A stretch of 64,000 nucleotides of DNA from Melastoma dodecandrum (lineage: Eukaryota > Streptophyta > Magnoliopsida > Myrtales > Melastomataceae). The stretch's first letter is position 1; each line of letters begins with the position of its first letter. Both the position numbers and the translations under genes were made by a program. The notes beneath the pieces are model-generated. The model was not told the origin of the DNA. It made no database searches and saw only the letters and a list, made by a program, of their open reading frames with translations. Positions 1 to 12,546 of this stretch are shown here, piece by piece. The DNA lies in the NCBI GenBank assembly GCA_029817715.1, contig JARUPY010000465.1, positions 3,647,501 to 3,711,500 on the forward strand. The letters run 5' to 3'.

Positions 1-11
1 TGCTTTTACAG

Positions 12-971
12 GCCTCAACAGATGCGGAAAGAGCTGCCGTCTAAGATGGACTAACTACCTGCGGCCTGACATCAAACGAGGGAAATTCACCCAGGAGGAG
101 GAGCAGACCATCCTTCATCTCCACTCGATACTCGGCAACAAGTGAGCTGAGAAGCCTTCTTTTTTAAGTATGTGATTAGTTGAACGATCTCCATGAACTC
201 ATATACGCTCGTAATTTGTCTTGTAGATGGTCTTCGATTGCAACTCACCTGCCAGGGAGGACGGACAACGAGATAAAGAACTTCTGGAACACCCACCTGA
301 AGAAGAAGATGATCCAGATGGGGCTGGATCCGATGACCCACAAGCCGAGGACTGACATCTTCTCCACCTTGCCGCAGCTGTTAGCCCTAGCCAACCTGAG
401 GGGACTAATCAGTCCCAACCCTCTGGATGAACAAACCCTCAGGTTACAGGCCCAGGCCGTCCAATTGGCCAAGCTCCAGTACTTGCAGTGTATCCTCCAA
501 TCTACATCGTCAGTTCCTACCAACCCACTTGCCCCAAACAGTAACCTGTCCGATGTCGAGGCCCTCAGTAACCTCCTAATGAGCTCATCCAGCACTCCCA
601 CAGAGAATTTATCGTCGCCGCCTCTCGGAATGAATTCATCCTCGACGATTCCAAACATATTGGACCAGCCAACGGCCATGTCGAATGATAATGACAGTAG
701 CATCATCGGGGATCTGTACAACATGGCTGATCTCGGCCAAGGTGAGAACAACCCACCCTGTCATGATCAATCCGAGGTACCATGGGGCAGTTTTGGTTCC
801 CTGGGACACATTCCTCCATCCGCAGCGGAATCATCCATTGGCAACCAGAACAATAGCAGCATCCATCCCGGAGAAGCAACAAGCACGTGCAGCTACGGGG
901 TAGGGTGCGCAACGACTCCATCATGGACCAAGTTCTTCTTGGACGAATCACTGATCCAAGATATATACTGA
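12..971 (+). CDS. R2R3-MYB transcription factor, subgroup 24-like (5' truncated by window edge)
   Basis: DNA-binding transcription factor acting in the nucleus. Only exons 2 and 3 are present: 12-141 (130 nt, the standard length of exon 2 in this family) and 227-971, joined across a GT-AG intron. The end of R2 ([20 protein letters not shown]) and all of R3 ([20 protein letters not shown]) are visible. After R3 come [20 protein letters not shown] and a [17 protein letters not shown] block, which are hallmarks of the Arabidopsis MYB53/92/93 group (subgroup 24, linked to suberin and root barrier control). The C-terminus ends in a W-x-x-FF-x-DE acidic/aromatic patch, as in that group. Exon 1, with the start of R2, lies before the window. 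Family call is firm; the exact orthologue and the suberin role are inference. Confidence 0.93.
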
Positions 972-3900
972 ACAACAGGAAAACCATTCCCGCAGCGTGC
1001 ATCGGATGTTATGATATCGCACCTGGCTAATAACTAGTTCTCGATGTTTCCTCACAGATTTATATCAGTCCATTAGGAAGACCAATCCATGTCTTTCTTT
1101 GATTGTTTGTGTACATTAATGTAATCTGTTTTTGTTTAAGTATGTCGAGTCGGACCACAACGAAATAATGTGCTAACTATAATAATATCATGTTTTACGT
1201 TCACAACACTAGTGCCCGAGAAACTATTCTTAAGAAAACCATATTGATCCTGACTCCTTGTACTATAAAATCTAAGGAGTCAAACTTTTGGGGAGAGGTC
1301 GCTAAACCATCGCTAACTGTTGTTCTCATAAAGAAAAATAAGAAAGCAATTGTTTGATAGGAACTTTTACATTGCTTTACACTCGAAAGATGCTGAGGAT
1401 GTAAAGTTTCTTTTTTGGTGGTGGGAGGGGGTTAAGTTATGGTAGTTGTGTATGTCTTGAACTTAGCGATGTTTTTCTAATTTTTCGTACATATTTTGGA
1501 AAGAAAACTATGTGTCGCACACGCTTACTTAATATTCAAATGCTTAGGGGTAGTTGGGGCTAATTGCTTTTCCTACAAGTGACTTGGACTTGGCTCCTCC
1601 TACAACAAGATGATAATAATAATAATGATGAGTTGTTTAATATGATTACGTAAGCGGTCCAGTTAATATGAATAAAATTGTCGTTGATAAATATTTAAAA
1701 GTCATAAATTTCAAAAGTGAATTCGATGTTTATTTGTTAATAACCATTGAGAAAATACAACAGAAAGCAATTATACGGGCTACGTGGCAGCAGCATCCAC
1801 TCCCTTTATTCTCACAACCAAGGCCCGGAAACTTTTATATGGGCCCAAGCCCAATAAATCAAGCTAGGGTTTCCGGCTTCCTCCTTTCTACATATACCCC
1901 CACCTCTCCCTCGCCGTTTTCAATTTCAATCGTCCTCTGCTCTTCCTCCCTTGTTCGATTCCTTTCTCTTTGGGTACAGCGATCTGTAGCTGCAGATGTC
2001 AACTCATCCCCTCGTGTTCCCTTTTGCTTTCTTCATTTCTATCAATTCTTTGAGGTGCAATTGAGATCGAGAGTATTCTTTAAGTAACTTTGCCTCTCCT
2101 TTCGGCTGCAAGCGATTGAGATCTCTACGATCGATTTCTTGACGGCTTTGTTCTGGAGGCATAAACTTTTTGAAACGCCATGGGATTGCGGGGGTTCTCT
2201 TGAGCAGATTACGGTTTTGTTCTGACGACTTAGTCTGCTTCCCGCTCTCTTTGGTACATTCCACCATCCCCCGTCTTCGATTGTTTCTTGTCATTTCTTT
2301 TATGGGCGCGATTTCATTGGGCTCATGGCCCATTGGATTTGTCTTCGGGGCCCAAATAGAAAAAATTATTCGTGAGGTCGAATCCTCTACAAGCATCTTT
2401 TTACTTGTTGAGGGGGAAGCGTCGGTCCCCTATTTGTTGTCAAGGAATTACATCTTATCATGTCCTAATCTCGATATTTAATGACACACCCACACAAGAT
2501 CATATTATGTATCCAATTACTGATCAGGAGGTCGTCATCCTTTTTACACATCATGCCGACACGTGTCCCGCTACAGACAATGGACTAAACTTCATATGCC
2601 CAGCACCCACCCTTGCCTTTTGGGATTTTATCCTCGGAACCTCAAAAGATGCAGAAATCTATTTTTGTTGAGACATATGGAAGTCGAATGGGATCCACTC
2701 ACTACCTCAAGAAAAAAAAAAAGTGATTTGTTTACGAATAAATCTTTTTGGCCCATCATCCACGATATGGAACTATTTTTTATTCGTTCAAATCTTAAAA
2801 GAGCGGGTGGGCGGGGACAAACTCTGGAACAGGCAGGGGTACATGCATGTGTCCTGTCCTTACATCCCGTGGCTGGACGATACTTTTTGCCAGGTCGAAT
2901 TTTGTTAACATTTGCTCTTATGCACCCGGACGCAATTTAATATTTAATGCATATAGATATTATTAAACTATATTTATTGACATCAATATATTTTTTTATT
3001 ATTTATATTTCTTAAGGGGTGTCCCGAAATATATCAAAACATTACAGCATTTTATACCTTAGTCCGAAATATCTTGTTAAATATGGAAGGGTTATTACAA
3101 AATTCCTTAATTATCACCCCAAATGTGATCCTCCCTAGAAAATAATGAACAAAAGTTTTAATTTTTTCCTTAAAATTTTGTTTACCTCTTCGAGTTAAAT
3201 AGAATAAAGTCGACTTCCATCATCCTGAAAAAAGAATTTCATTCCAATTCGTTATTTTTTCATTAGAAAAATAGTCGATATTTGAGTAATGATCACGATC
3301 AATTCTGTAACTCGTGATTTCCAAACTTTTAAGCGTATTTGGAAGAAGTTTCTTAAAACCGGGACAGACAAGGTGTAGATTTAGGGGATAATTATTTAGG
3401 GAGGGGGGAATTTGTTCCTCAAAGCGTGAGATTCGATTCTGGAAAGATACGGATGGTTCCTAAGGTTGGGAGTGGTTGAGTCCCTCCCCCGCGTACCGTC
3501 CGCGTACGATTTGATTAGATGTTATAATTCCGCCCGCCTTTTTTCCAGTTGGGTTAGATGTAGATGAGAGGATTTAATATATCTTAATGTGATCTAGTTA
3601 CCGACGTCTTCTCAGCTTCACCGGTTCTCCCGTAATTCTGTTTAATTACATCTTTCCTCCACGAAACGCAGGAATTCCCGGCGACTTCGATTTGTTGTTT
3701 GGGTGGGTTGGGGGGGACCGAAAGGAAAACGTCCTCCCCTTCCTTCTCTTTGGGTAGGCCTTCTTGCTCCTGCTGTTTTCTGGTCGGGGGTTGCTTTTTG
3801 TTTTTGGGGTCTTGATAATCCTGCATTTTCCACGATTCAGAAAGTCCCACCCCCCCACCCCCTCCTTCGCTGAGTTAAAGGGGATCTCTGATTAGAAGTT

Positions 3901-4478
3901 GGATCGGAAAAAGTTTCCTCCTTGATGTCTTTATCCCCCTGATTTTCTGTCATGGAATGATTAGGAATAGTTCAATTCTGGGGCGAAGAGACAATCAAGG
4001 CGCATGAATTCTGCAAATTTGACGGCTTTCTCCCGGAACGTTTTTATTGGTTTTGTTCTGATTTGATGGTTGTGGCTTGGTGGCCTTCTGTTGAACAGGC
4101 TGGAGCTGGATTTCGGAGAAAGGTCCCTGGTGAAGCTTCCGGAGAGAAGCTGGTCCGATTATAGCTCTGGCCGTCGCCACGATTACAAGGGCAGCCATCA
4201 CCTGCTCGTCCCCAGGTGTTCGGCTGTGGTTCTGTTGTGCCTGGTCTCTGGTCGTGTGGTGCCTCCCCATTGACTACGGCTAATGTTTTGACTCCATTGG
4301 TTTCTCTACCGATGTGATTATTGTGCACTGAGTAAATTTAAAATCAAAATCGTTCAGAAGATTTGGTAATATGTGATAGATTTTCTGTACCTATATCTCT
4401 ATCTCCAGAGGACAGAGTTGTCGTTTTAGTTGATTTGTGTAGTGGTCCTACTGTGAAGTTTGATTGATTTAGAAGATC
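972..4478. other. Intergenic region, no supported coding gene
   Basis: Downstream of the MYB gene this is AT-rich unique DNA apart from the promoter-like patch near 1,840. About 2,940-3,350 is very AT-rich. About 3,600-4,470 is richer in GC and CT and probably contains the promoter and an untranslated first exon of the following LRR gene, but the transcription start cannot be placed from sequence. No RNA gene or transposon ends were recognised. Confidence 0.4.
1827..1915 (+). promoter_or_regulatory. Orphan promoter-like patch: GGGCCC site II-type motif, telobox and TATA-like sequence
   Basis: A GGGCCCAAGCCCAATAAA patch at about 1,841 is followed by a telo-box (TAGGGTTT, 1,865-1,872) and then a pyrimidine-rich leader with CATATA. 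This arrangement is typical of promoters of plant ribosomal-protein and other growth-related housekeeping genes. No recognisable coding exon follows within 1.5 kb; the nearest ATG (about 1,996) opens only a short frame. It may be the promoter remnant of a lost gene or drive a non-coding transcript. Confidence 0.35.
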
Positions 4479-6680
4479 ATGAACAAGCTCGGTTGCTTTC
4501 CTGTGCTTATTGGGAAGAAGAAGAAGGTGACGATGGTTATTCATATATTGTGTAGCTGTTCAGTTCGGTTCTACCCGTGAGTTATTTTTCTTGATGGTCT
4601 TTGCTTCTGTGTTGCAGGTGGAGGTGGAGTCAAGGTACCATGCTAGTAACCACAAAACTCTTGAAATTGCAATAGAACCCTCCAAAAAGTCCGTGGAGTC
4701 GCAATTGCCTAGATGTGAAGCAACTCTACCAAAGGGCATTGTGGATGATTCTAACCCTAAAGTCAAGGCCATAAGTCTTGGGATACCAGTTGGCATAGAT
4801 TTAGCAAAGGAAGTTGCCTATGAGGGAGAAGACGAGCATGAAGAAATGCGGTCAATTACAAGGGACTTTTCTGATTATGATCTCCAAGCACATGATATCT
4901 GCTCAGATCATGGTGACTCCGTTTATCCAGGTTGTGAAATGATGGATGGGGAAGACAAGCATGACCAGTCATTAGAAACATACACGGACCTTGTCCAAAG
5001 CGGGCATGTCAGTGACCCTGGAATTAGGAAAGCAGAGATCTGGGCTTCGCCAATGTTGATTCGTTCTTGCTCAAATCTGGAAACTAGGAAGCTCACTGAA
5101 AAGATGATGGGTCGATTGCCTCTATCCAACTCTCAGTCTTCTGATAAGCTGCTGAATATGGGAGATTGTTCTGGAAGTCCCGCAGCATCGGTGATGACTC
5201 GATTCAGCGCAGATAGAGTTATACTAAAGAAGCATTCTTCTAGCCAAGTCCTTCCTTCAAGAAGCAGACGCCTGTGGTGGAAGTTGTTCCTGTGGAGCCA
5301 CAGGAATGCACACCGACCGTTGAGCATGAGGCAACTGAAGCTGAGTCCCGCAGTGAAGTCCCTGAAGCAGCCAGGAGGATACTCCTCGGACACTGTGGAA
5401 CCTATACGGGAACCAAAGGCTGGGAGCTCTGGGAAAGCTAAAGGGAAAGCCAAACTGGATTGCGTCGATGAAAGCCGAGACTGGCCTCTGAACCAGTGGG
5501 TTGCATTCACAACGCCGTCTTCCTGTTTCAATAGAGTGGAGGAATGGGTCAAGGACCTTGACAATGGAGAAGGTTCACCTGGAGCTGATGAAGAGCAGGA
5601 AAGTGGCGACGAAGCTGTGGATTATCCGCCCTCCCCGGAGATGAGCATCTCTCATGCGAGAGACGCTGCTCATCTGCATCCACGTCACAACACGAATCTG
5701 TCTGAGGAGATGCTACATGCCAACAATGTCATTCAATCACTCAATTCATCCTCCTCAGTTGCTCATATATCAGGGATGGGGTTGAAAGTTGTCCCCGCCA
5801 TGTCCGTGTTCGTGAGCCTCAAGTCCGTCAATCTATCTGGCAACTCCATCAGTATGTTATCAACTCTCTCTTACAACACAGCGGCCGAGGAATGATCGGA
5901 AACCTACTTTCATAACCTCGCTACTTTGTTTGCTGCAGCGCGAATTGCTCCTGGATCTCTTCCAAAAGGCCTCCACATACTGAACTTATCAAAGAACAAA
6001 ATCAACGCCATTGAAGGGCTTCGAGAGCTGACGAGGTTGCGGGCACTCGACCTGAGCTACAATCGCATCTCCCGAATAGGACATGGTAACACATCATTGC
6101 CCTATTACCCGTTGGCGTACCTTATAATTCCGTTCATTTTGGATCCCCTGTTGTTAAAACATTTGAGTTTGTAGGCCTGTCGAATTGCACTCTCATCAAG
6201 GAGTTGTTCCTTGCTGGGAACAAGATCAGCGATGTTGAGGGGCTCCATAGGCTGTTGAAGTTGACGGTACTAGACCTCAGCTTCAACAAGATAACGACGA
6301 CAAAGGCCCTGGGTCAGCTTGTGGCAAACTACAACACTCTGCGAGCACTGAACCTCCTGGGGAATCCTATCCAGAGCAATATCGGCGAGGAGCAGCTGAG
6401 GAAGGCCGTCTGCAGCCTACTTCCTAAGCTTGCATACCTCAACAAGCAGCTGATCAAGCAACAGAGGGCCAGGGAGGTGCTCACAGACAGTGTAACGAAA
6501 GCCGCCCTGGGCAGCAGTGGGGGGCGAGGTTCTTACAGGAGGACGCGCAGGGTGACCACCCAGAGTAGCTCAGGAGCGTCTCGAGCTGGGACCAGTGGGG
6601 GGAGCACATCGCACAGGAGCAAAAGCAGGCCAAAGGGCCAGCTAGCTAGCCGGTCGAGGCCTGCCGTGGCCACACGCTGA
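4479..6680 (+). CDS. Leucine-rich repeat protein, outer arm dynein light chain 1-like (plant family)
   Basis: Four exons: 4,479-4,526, 4,618-5,851, 5,939-6,085 and 6,175-6,680, all GT-AG and all in phase, giving about 644 residues. I chose the ATG at 4,479 because its short exon (MNKLGCFPVLIGKKKK) joins in frame and matches the basic N-terminal start seen in plant members. The first ~400 residues are low-complexity and acidic with a conserved RRLWWKLFLWSHRN patch. From about residue 395 come SDS22-type LRR units (LKSVNLSGNSI, LHILNLSKNKI, LRALDLSYNRI, KELFLAGNKI, LTVLDLSFNKI, LRALNLLGNPI). The tail is basic and Ser/Arg-rich. SDS22-type repeats bind partner proteins. The dynein name is inherited from algal homologues; flowering plants lack axonemes, so the real role is unknown. 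Confidence 0.88.
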
Positions 6681-7025
6681 GCGTTCAGGTTCTGTCTTGC
6701 TCGATTTAGTACTACATTCTTGCTGCTAATGGCGAGAATGATTATTGGACCTTTCTGAGTCCTATAATAATTTCCTGTATTGGATTGATGAGTTGGTCAT
6801 TGTAAGACCCGCTTAAACGGAAGCGCATTTCCTGGCTTAGAATAAACTTTCACGCCTTTCGACAAGGTCGCCGTTTCCACATAGGACAGGTCATGTTTCG
6901 ATGATATTGGAAGTTCGTCATGCCCCCTGATTATGGAAACAGAAAGAAACTTATGCAGATTCTGTAATTCCGTAGTTATCATGGAATTGTAAAAACGAAA
7001 AAGGTAGTTAATAAAAATTTATGTG

Positions 7026-7110
7026 TGGGGCGGGAGAGGCTCGAACTCTCGACCCCAGGATGACTCAGAAGCTATGAGACCTACGCGCTAGCCAACTGTG
7101 ATACCACCCG
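7026..7110 (-). tRNA. Elongator tRNA-Met (CAU), intron-containing, probably a degenerate copy
   Basis: The minus strand closely matches plant elongator tRNA-Met: TAGGTCTCATAG around the CAU anticodon, a T arm GAGAG-TTCGAGC-CTCTC, and 85 nt overall, longer than a mature tRNA. The excess fits the ~11-12 nt intron typical of plant elongator tRNA-Met genes. A TTTTT run lies just downstream, as for a Pol III terminator. Against function, the terminal 1-72 pair is C-C and two D-stem pairs are broken (TCAC against GCGC), which also changes the A box. It is most likely a recently decayed copy. Confidence 0.7.
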
Positions 7111-7682
7111 ATTTCAGAATCAATCATTATAAATAATTTGGCTTTAAAGTCCAATGTGACAACCCTACGCCGTTTACCATTGATGGGAATGTGAGCCACG
7201 AAATTTCCTGCTTTTCCACGTAGCTGTGTTCTTTCGTATCTTTTTTTCACGAGCTCAATAATGCGTGTGACGGAGATAAAATCATGAATGTGAAAGAGGA
7301 GGAGGTCCAGCTGTCCTAGGAAAAAAGGGCGAAATGAAATGTCTACGGTAACACTTCATACATATCCTACTACTATATATCAGCTACTTGCGGCTGCGGG
7401 AAGTAATTTTTTTTTTCAATTAAAATGTATTACCCCGAGGGATAGGAATTCGATGGATGGAAGATGGTCGTGTTCTTATGGGCCCAACTAGGAAAGCTGG
7501 ATGTAATAATAATAATAATAATAATCCCAGCTGACCATATTGTATTTCGGTGTATCCTCATCGATCAAGACACAGATCGATCTCATAACCAAAAAATTAG
7601 TCCTCTCTTATAACCAAGAGTCGAGTTGAAAAGAAGCGAACAGCTCATCTTCTCGTAGTCACCGGAAGAGTGAGAGGAACAA

Positions 7683-7701
7683 CCCCCCCCCCCCCCCCCC
7701 C
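7683..7701. repeat. Poly-C run (about 19 nt)
   Basis: Uninterrupted C tract, followed 83 nt later by a 14-nt G tract (7,785-7,798). Similar tracts recur through the window. Confidence 0.9.
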
Positions 7702-8548
7702 ATGTGATAATAATTACATGATTATTACTATTATTATTGTACAAAAAAAGAGAAAAAAAAAAGTCAGCCTGCGTGTGTGCCCCTGGGGGGGGGGGGGGCG
7801 GGGCTTCTTGTTCTTTTTGGGTTTTGTTTTGACAGCCTTCTTTGCCCGTGTGTGTTTGATTATATTTCTTTTGCTGGTGTTTTCATCCATAACAATAATC
7901 TATTATGACCTTGTGAACGGAGTAATTATCCCACCGTCTTCCTATGAAGGCATGATGAGTGTATATATATACATAATATGCATTCCAAGCGTTATTTATG
8001 TTACATGCCCATTTTATTTTCATTATGGCTGGGCGAGAGAAAACCACGAGTTCAATTTAGTTTTTAGTGCAATATTGCTGGATGTGAAAGCTACAGAGCT
8101 CGGCTCATCTTCTTCCTTGCCCCCATTATCTTTCATCGCGATACAATATTCGGCCTCATCGAAACTTCGTCCCTCTCGCCCTTCATTGTTATTCGACAGC
8201 AAAAATTTGATCGTTTCGTGTTTGTAAGGAAAGGCCCCGTCGGTAGCATTTTGTTTCGGCGGACATCCGAATACCGACGAGAAGCTTCATGGCTCTGTCC
8301 GCCCCCTACCTTAGACGTGGCCAAAGTTTCGCATGGTTTGGGTGGGGGGTGGTTACAAGGAGATGTGCCCGCTGATTATGATGTTTCTGCCGATTTCATT
8401 TCATGTAAATGGCTCGGGGCCAAATATGTCCATGAATGTACCAAGGAGAGGAGGATTCACATGCCATTGGACTTACGTACACAATTATTTATACCTATGA
8501 TAATGAAATAAAATAGTAAAGGGAAATATTTTGTATGTATATGTTCTC

Positions 8549-8580
8549 TTTTTTTTTTTTTGGGGGGGGGGGGGGGGGGG
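8549..8580. repeat. Compound T13-G19 homopolymer run
   Basis: A run of T directly followed by about 19 G. The G tract could form a G-quadruplex on the plus strand. Confidence 0.9.
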
Positions 8581-9283
8581 TACAGGAACCTTTTTTAGCT
8601 TTTTGGAAAGACCAGTCAACATCCTGGATTGACCGCTTGCTCTGACCACCCCTCCATAGAAAAAGTAAAATTTTCCCTCTTTATAAAATCATCAAAGATT
8701 CAATGCCACCCCCCATAGAGAGAATTTGCATTGCCTACCAAAACCAGGCGGCAGGAATTCCATCTGTATTTAGGAAAAAAATCGACTGGATTGATTCACC
8801 TCATGTAATCAACGGAATTACGTAAGACTCTTCAATAATATTAATAATAAATAAATAATATCGGGGGATGGATGGAGATTGGAGCCAATGATTTATATAT
8901 ATTTTTTAATAAGCAATAGAAATATGTGAGGAGGGAGGGACAGCTTCACTCTCTCCTGATCTCATCACCCTGTTGCAGAAGCAGCTGTCTTCTGTCTTTC
9001 CACCATTTTTTATAATCCTACAAGAACAAATAAGACCAGCACCACCACCATCATCGCCACCCTCTCACTCAAACCTCTTCTTACCCCCACCCCACTACTT
9101 CTCCAGCAAATAACGTTTGTCCCTGTCGGAAACCCCACCAGCTCTCACGCCTTTTCTTTTAAACAATGTAGCGAGGGTACTTGTGAAGAACGGTTGCCCT
9201 GGAGACATGTTCTTCTTATGATCATTCGCGTGCTTTTGCATAATCCGAGGGTCCGCTCCAACTCACGAGCTTGCAGTGGATTG

Positions 9284-12200
9284 ATGGCTTACCCGCATTA
9301 TCGGTCTCAGTTCGGGGACACCACCTTCACCAAGGTTTTCGTCGGGGGGCTGGCTTGGGAGACGCCCACCGAGGAGATGAGGAAGTACTTCGAGCAGTTC
9401 GGGGAGATCCTCGAGGCCGTGATCATCAACGATAAGGTCACCGGCAAATCCAAAGGATACGGATTTGTAAGCCTTTTCCCTTTTTCTTTTCTTCTTATGC
9501 CTCCCTATTCCGATTGTTTTACCGAGTCAAACGAGGATTGAAATCGCTGGACTGATTATCATTTTCCGGGGCCGGCTGCATTCGCACGAAACCAAACGAA
9601 AAATAAAAGGTGACCTTTCGTGATCCAGAATCGGCCAGGAAGGCTTGCGCCGATCCCAACCCTAAGATCGACGGACGGAGGGCTAACTGCAACATCGCCG
9701 CGCTCGGCAGGTCTCGTCCTTCGCCTCCGAGAGGTAGTTATAGGTCTCCAATTGCGTTTTGTTTTACCTTGGTCATTTCTTTCCAATTTCCTCTCTTTGT
9801 AGCTCCCTCCTCCTTAATAAACCAAACAACATATAAAACCAATGCACATAGGGAGAACACAGGGAGGCAGCGGGAGTCCTTATCAGGGGGGCACGCGATC
9901 GGCAACAACATCGCCGGGATCATCATCCTACGCAAGCGGGGGAGGGATCTCGACGCAACTGAATCCCCCTCCACTGCCTCCACCATTGCCACCTCCTCAT
10001 CCTGTGTTTTACTCGCCTTACGGGTCAGTGTCACGAGAACACCAAATCCTTTAATCCATCGTCTCCCGCATTATTTTTCTTTTAAACGCGGTTTATGGTT
10101 GGCCCCATGTTTACTCTGACGGTCCGAATACCATTTCTCACGGCACACACAACACACAACACAGGGGTGGGATTTTGTCAGAAATTGAATTTACAACATA
10201 ACTGAACTGAATTCAATTGGATTGGATTTGTGGAATGGATGTCAAAACGGGCGGGGTTGACCGAGTGAACTGGAAAGTGAGTTGGATGGATGGAGGGTTC
10301 TTATTTTTATTTTTATTAATTTTTTCCTTTAGGCAGTGGGCTCTCTTATCTGGAACACATAACAAAACACACGGCATGTGCATTTGCCTGCCTCTGCAAC
10401 CTTTGCCAGTCTTCTCTGCCATTGCCAACCCCCCAATCTTTAACAACCCTTCTTGTTCTTACCCCCCCCCCCCCCCCCGAATCTCTCCTCCCAAAATGAA
10501 GAGGGTATTTTTATTGCTAGGGAGATTATTACACTTGCATGCCTGATCTTGGCTTGGGTAACGTGATTCGATGATATTCGAGAAATTGGGGGGGTCCTGT
10601 TTGTGGTGGACGCACTTTTGTGATAATGCATGACTGGGATGAACAAAACAAATCAAGGGGGATTTTTGGATCTTGTATGTACGATGATGGCTCTCTATCT
10701 TCTTAAACCTTTTTTTTTAAAGGAAAGACATTCTAAAATATGGGACATGGTCAAATCAAAATCATGAGGTTTATCTATCTAGTACACATTTTTCAGAAAG
10801 AGAAAAAATAGTGGATCGGGTCTTTCTCAAATAATGTGATTTGATTACATTCGTGTATATGGCCAATGAAGGGTCCTTGTCATATGTATAGAATATGGGG
10901 GGTAAAGCATTAAAAATTTAAACAAAACATTAAATTCAAGGTTTTCTTTATTATTATTATTATTATTATTATTTTGTCTTATCTCCAATTGGCTAAACAA
11001 CACAAGTAAGAACAAAACAAAATTTCCATCCCCTTGTCTTGTCCCCACTAAATCCTAGGCTCCCCTCTAAATTATGCAGATTCCAGCCATATTCTCCTGA
11101 TTATGCATACCACCCTCAAGTAAGCTTTCTCCCTGCTCAATTAATAAATTACTTATTGAACCTTCTAACATTTCGTTGATTTGATTTCATTCACTCTTTC
11201 TTAATATAAAATAAATTGCCAGGCGCCGTACGGCCCGTTACAAGAGTCGCCGGCGCCGTACTACCAACACCAGTTTTACAGCTCGACACCGGCGTCGCCG
11301 TCGTCGTCGACGGGGCCGACCGTCGTCTCCCCGTACTACTACGGCTACTCCCCGTCGCCGAGGGGATCGTACGGGCCCGCCCACCGGCCGCCCTCCCCTT
11401 CCTACCTTTACTACCCACCTCCCGTGGTCCCTCCCTTCCAACCCCCGACGCTACAACCCCTGCGGCATCTCTTCCCCCCTTCTGCAACAGGTAATGTGTC
11501 CGCTTTCGCAATCGCGTTATTTGATTCCATCAAGTTCTTAAACCCTAGATGGTCAATTGTTTGGATAGATGTCAACGGAGAATTATGTTATAACCCGACC
11601 GTAGAATTGGGGATAATGGTTGAGGATTAGATGGGGAAGTACAGCTAGGCTAGTGTGAACGTGGGGTCGATATAATTGTGCAAGGGATACGAAATGGGGC
11701 CAAAATGAAGGGTGGGGGGGACAGCCAGATTGGGCAATGGCAGGGGGTGGGGGAAGTGCAGATGAGCTGTCTTCTGAAAAGATTCATGGGGTTGGGGTGG
11801 GGGGATTGTGTTGTGCGTATGAATTGGGGGATGTGGAAATGGAGGGGGGAATTGGTTTTGTTAGTGTGGGTGGGTGTTGGGATGCATGTGGGCTCTTTTA
11901 CTTTACTTCCATCCCCCTTGCCCTCCCCTGCTTTCCTGTTCATCCAACGTTATCAATGTCTGAATGATGAGAGTGGGTGGCTGTGGTTGTGCTTGTGCTT
12001 GTGCTTGTGTCTGTGTCTGAGCTGAGGTAGCCTTGAGACAGGGGAGGGTACTGTCCGGTTGCTATCCCACTGCAATTTTTGGCCCACCTTTTGATCTCCT
12101 CTTCTGTTCCCTTCACTCTTTCCTTTTTCTTTCGTTATCCCTTTCTGAAGCATAAAAAAATTGTCATTCTTCCTATCAACTCCCTCTCTTGATCTTATCC

Positions 12201-12546
12201 GAAATTTAGGCAACGGGAGCTTTAATTAATTCCCTTTCGGGATCACTGCTTGAGGAACCAATCCACTCTTTAGTTATGTACATGTAAACTCTGCAAATAT
12301 CCTCTAGAAATGGAGAAAAAAAAAAGCAAATGCCACCGCCAAAATTGACCAGGGCTCTCATCCTGTTTTCTGTGGGTTAGATCATGTATGTTCTGTTGGT
12401 TACATTCGACATAACCCCCCTTTTGTTATATGAACCAAATGGGGATTTCAACAGATCCCCGACAGCCGACTCCGTCGTCGAGCTCAGAGCAGCAGCAAGC
12501 TGCGGTTCCTACTTCTGCTTCCAGTTCTGAAGGCCCGGCGTCATAA
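9284..12546 (+). CDS. RRM-domain RNA-binding protein, ARP1/RBM24-like
   Basis: Single-RRM RNA-binding protein. Exons: 9,284-9,466, 9,610-9,733, 9,852 to about 10,027, 11,223-11,490 and 12,455-12,546, about 280 residues in total. RNP2 (KVFVGGLAW) and RNP1 ([10 protein letters not shown], split by intron 1) are both present. RRM end motifs [20 protein letters not shown] and [13 protein letters not shown] match the plant ARP1-like family. The C-terminal half is rich in Pro, Tyr and Ser ([16 protein letters not shown]), a likely low-complexity interaction region. I chose ATG 9,284 ([17 protein letters not shown]) because it begins the family-conserved N-terminus. The exon 3 donor is uncertain: the better GT at 10,024 breaks frame with exon 4, so the weaker GTGTCA at 10,028 is used. 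The family is known for mRNA binding; this member's target is unknown. Confidence 0.85.
10462..10478. repeat. Poly-C run (17 nt) in an intron of the RRM gene
   Basis: Uninterrupted C tract inside the ~1.2 kb third intron. Confidence 0.9.
10949..10973. repeat. TTA microsatellite
   Basis: About eight TTA units within the third intron of the RRM gene. Confidence 0.85.

Larger units (their letters stand above)
6681..9283. other. Intergenic region with degenerate tRNA, microsatellites and C/G runs
   Basis: Contains the degenerate tRNA-Met at 7,026-7,110, a TAA-type microsatellite at about 7,504-7,525, a run of about 19 C at 7,683-7,701, about 14 G at 7,785-7,798, and a T13-G19 run at 8,549-8,580. 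The open frame at 7,670-8,227 is built across the C and G runs and resembles no protein I know. About 8,930-9,180 is CT-rich and likely the promoter and leader of the RRM gene. Confidence 0.5.

Noticed and set aside
7670..8227. 185-codon plus-strand frame
   Set aside because: It starts in low-complexity DNA and runs through the C and G homopolymers; no domain, codon bias or splice signals.
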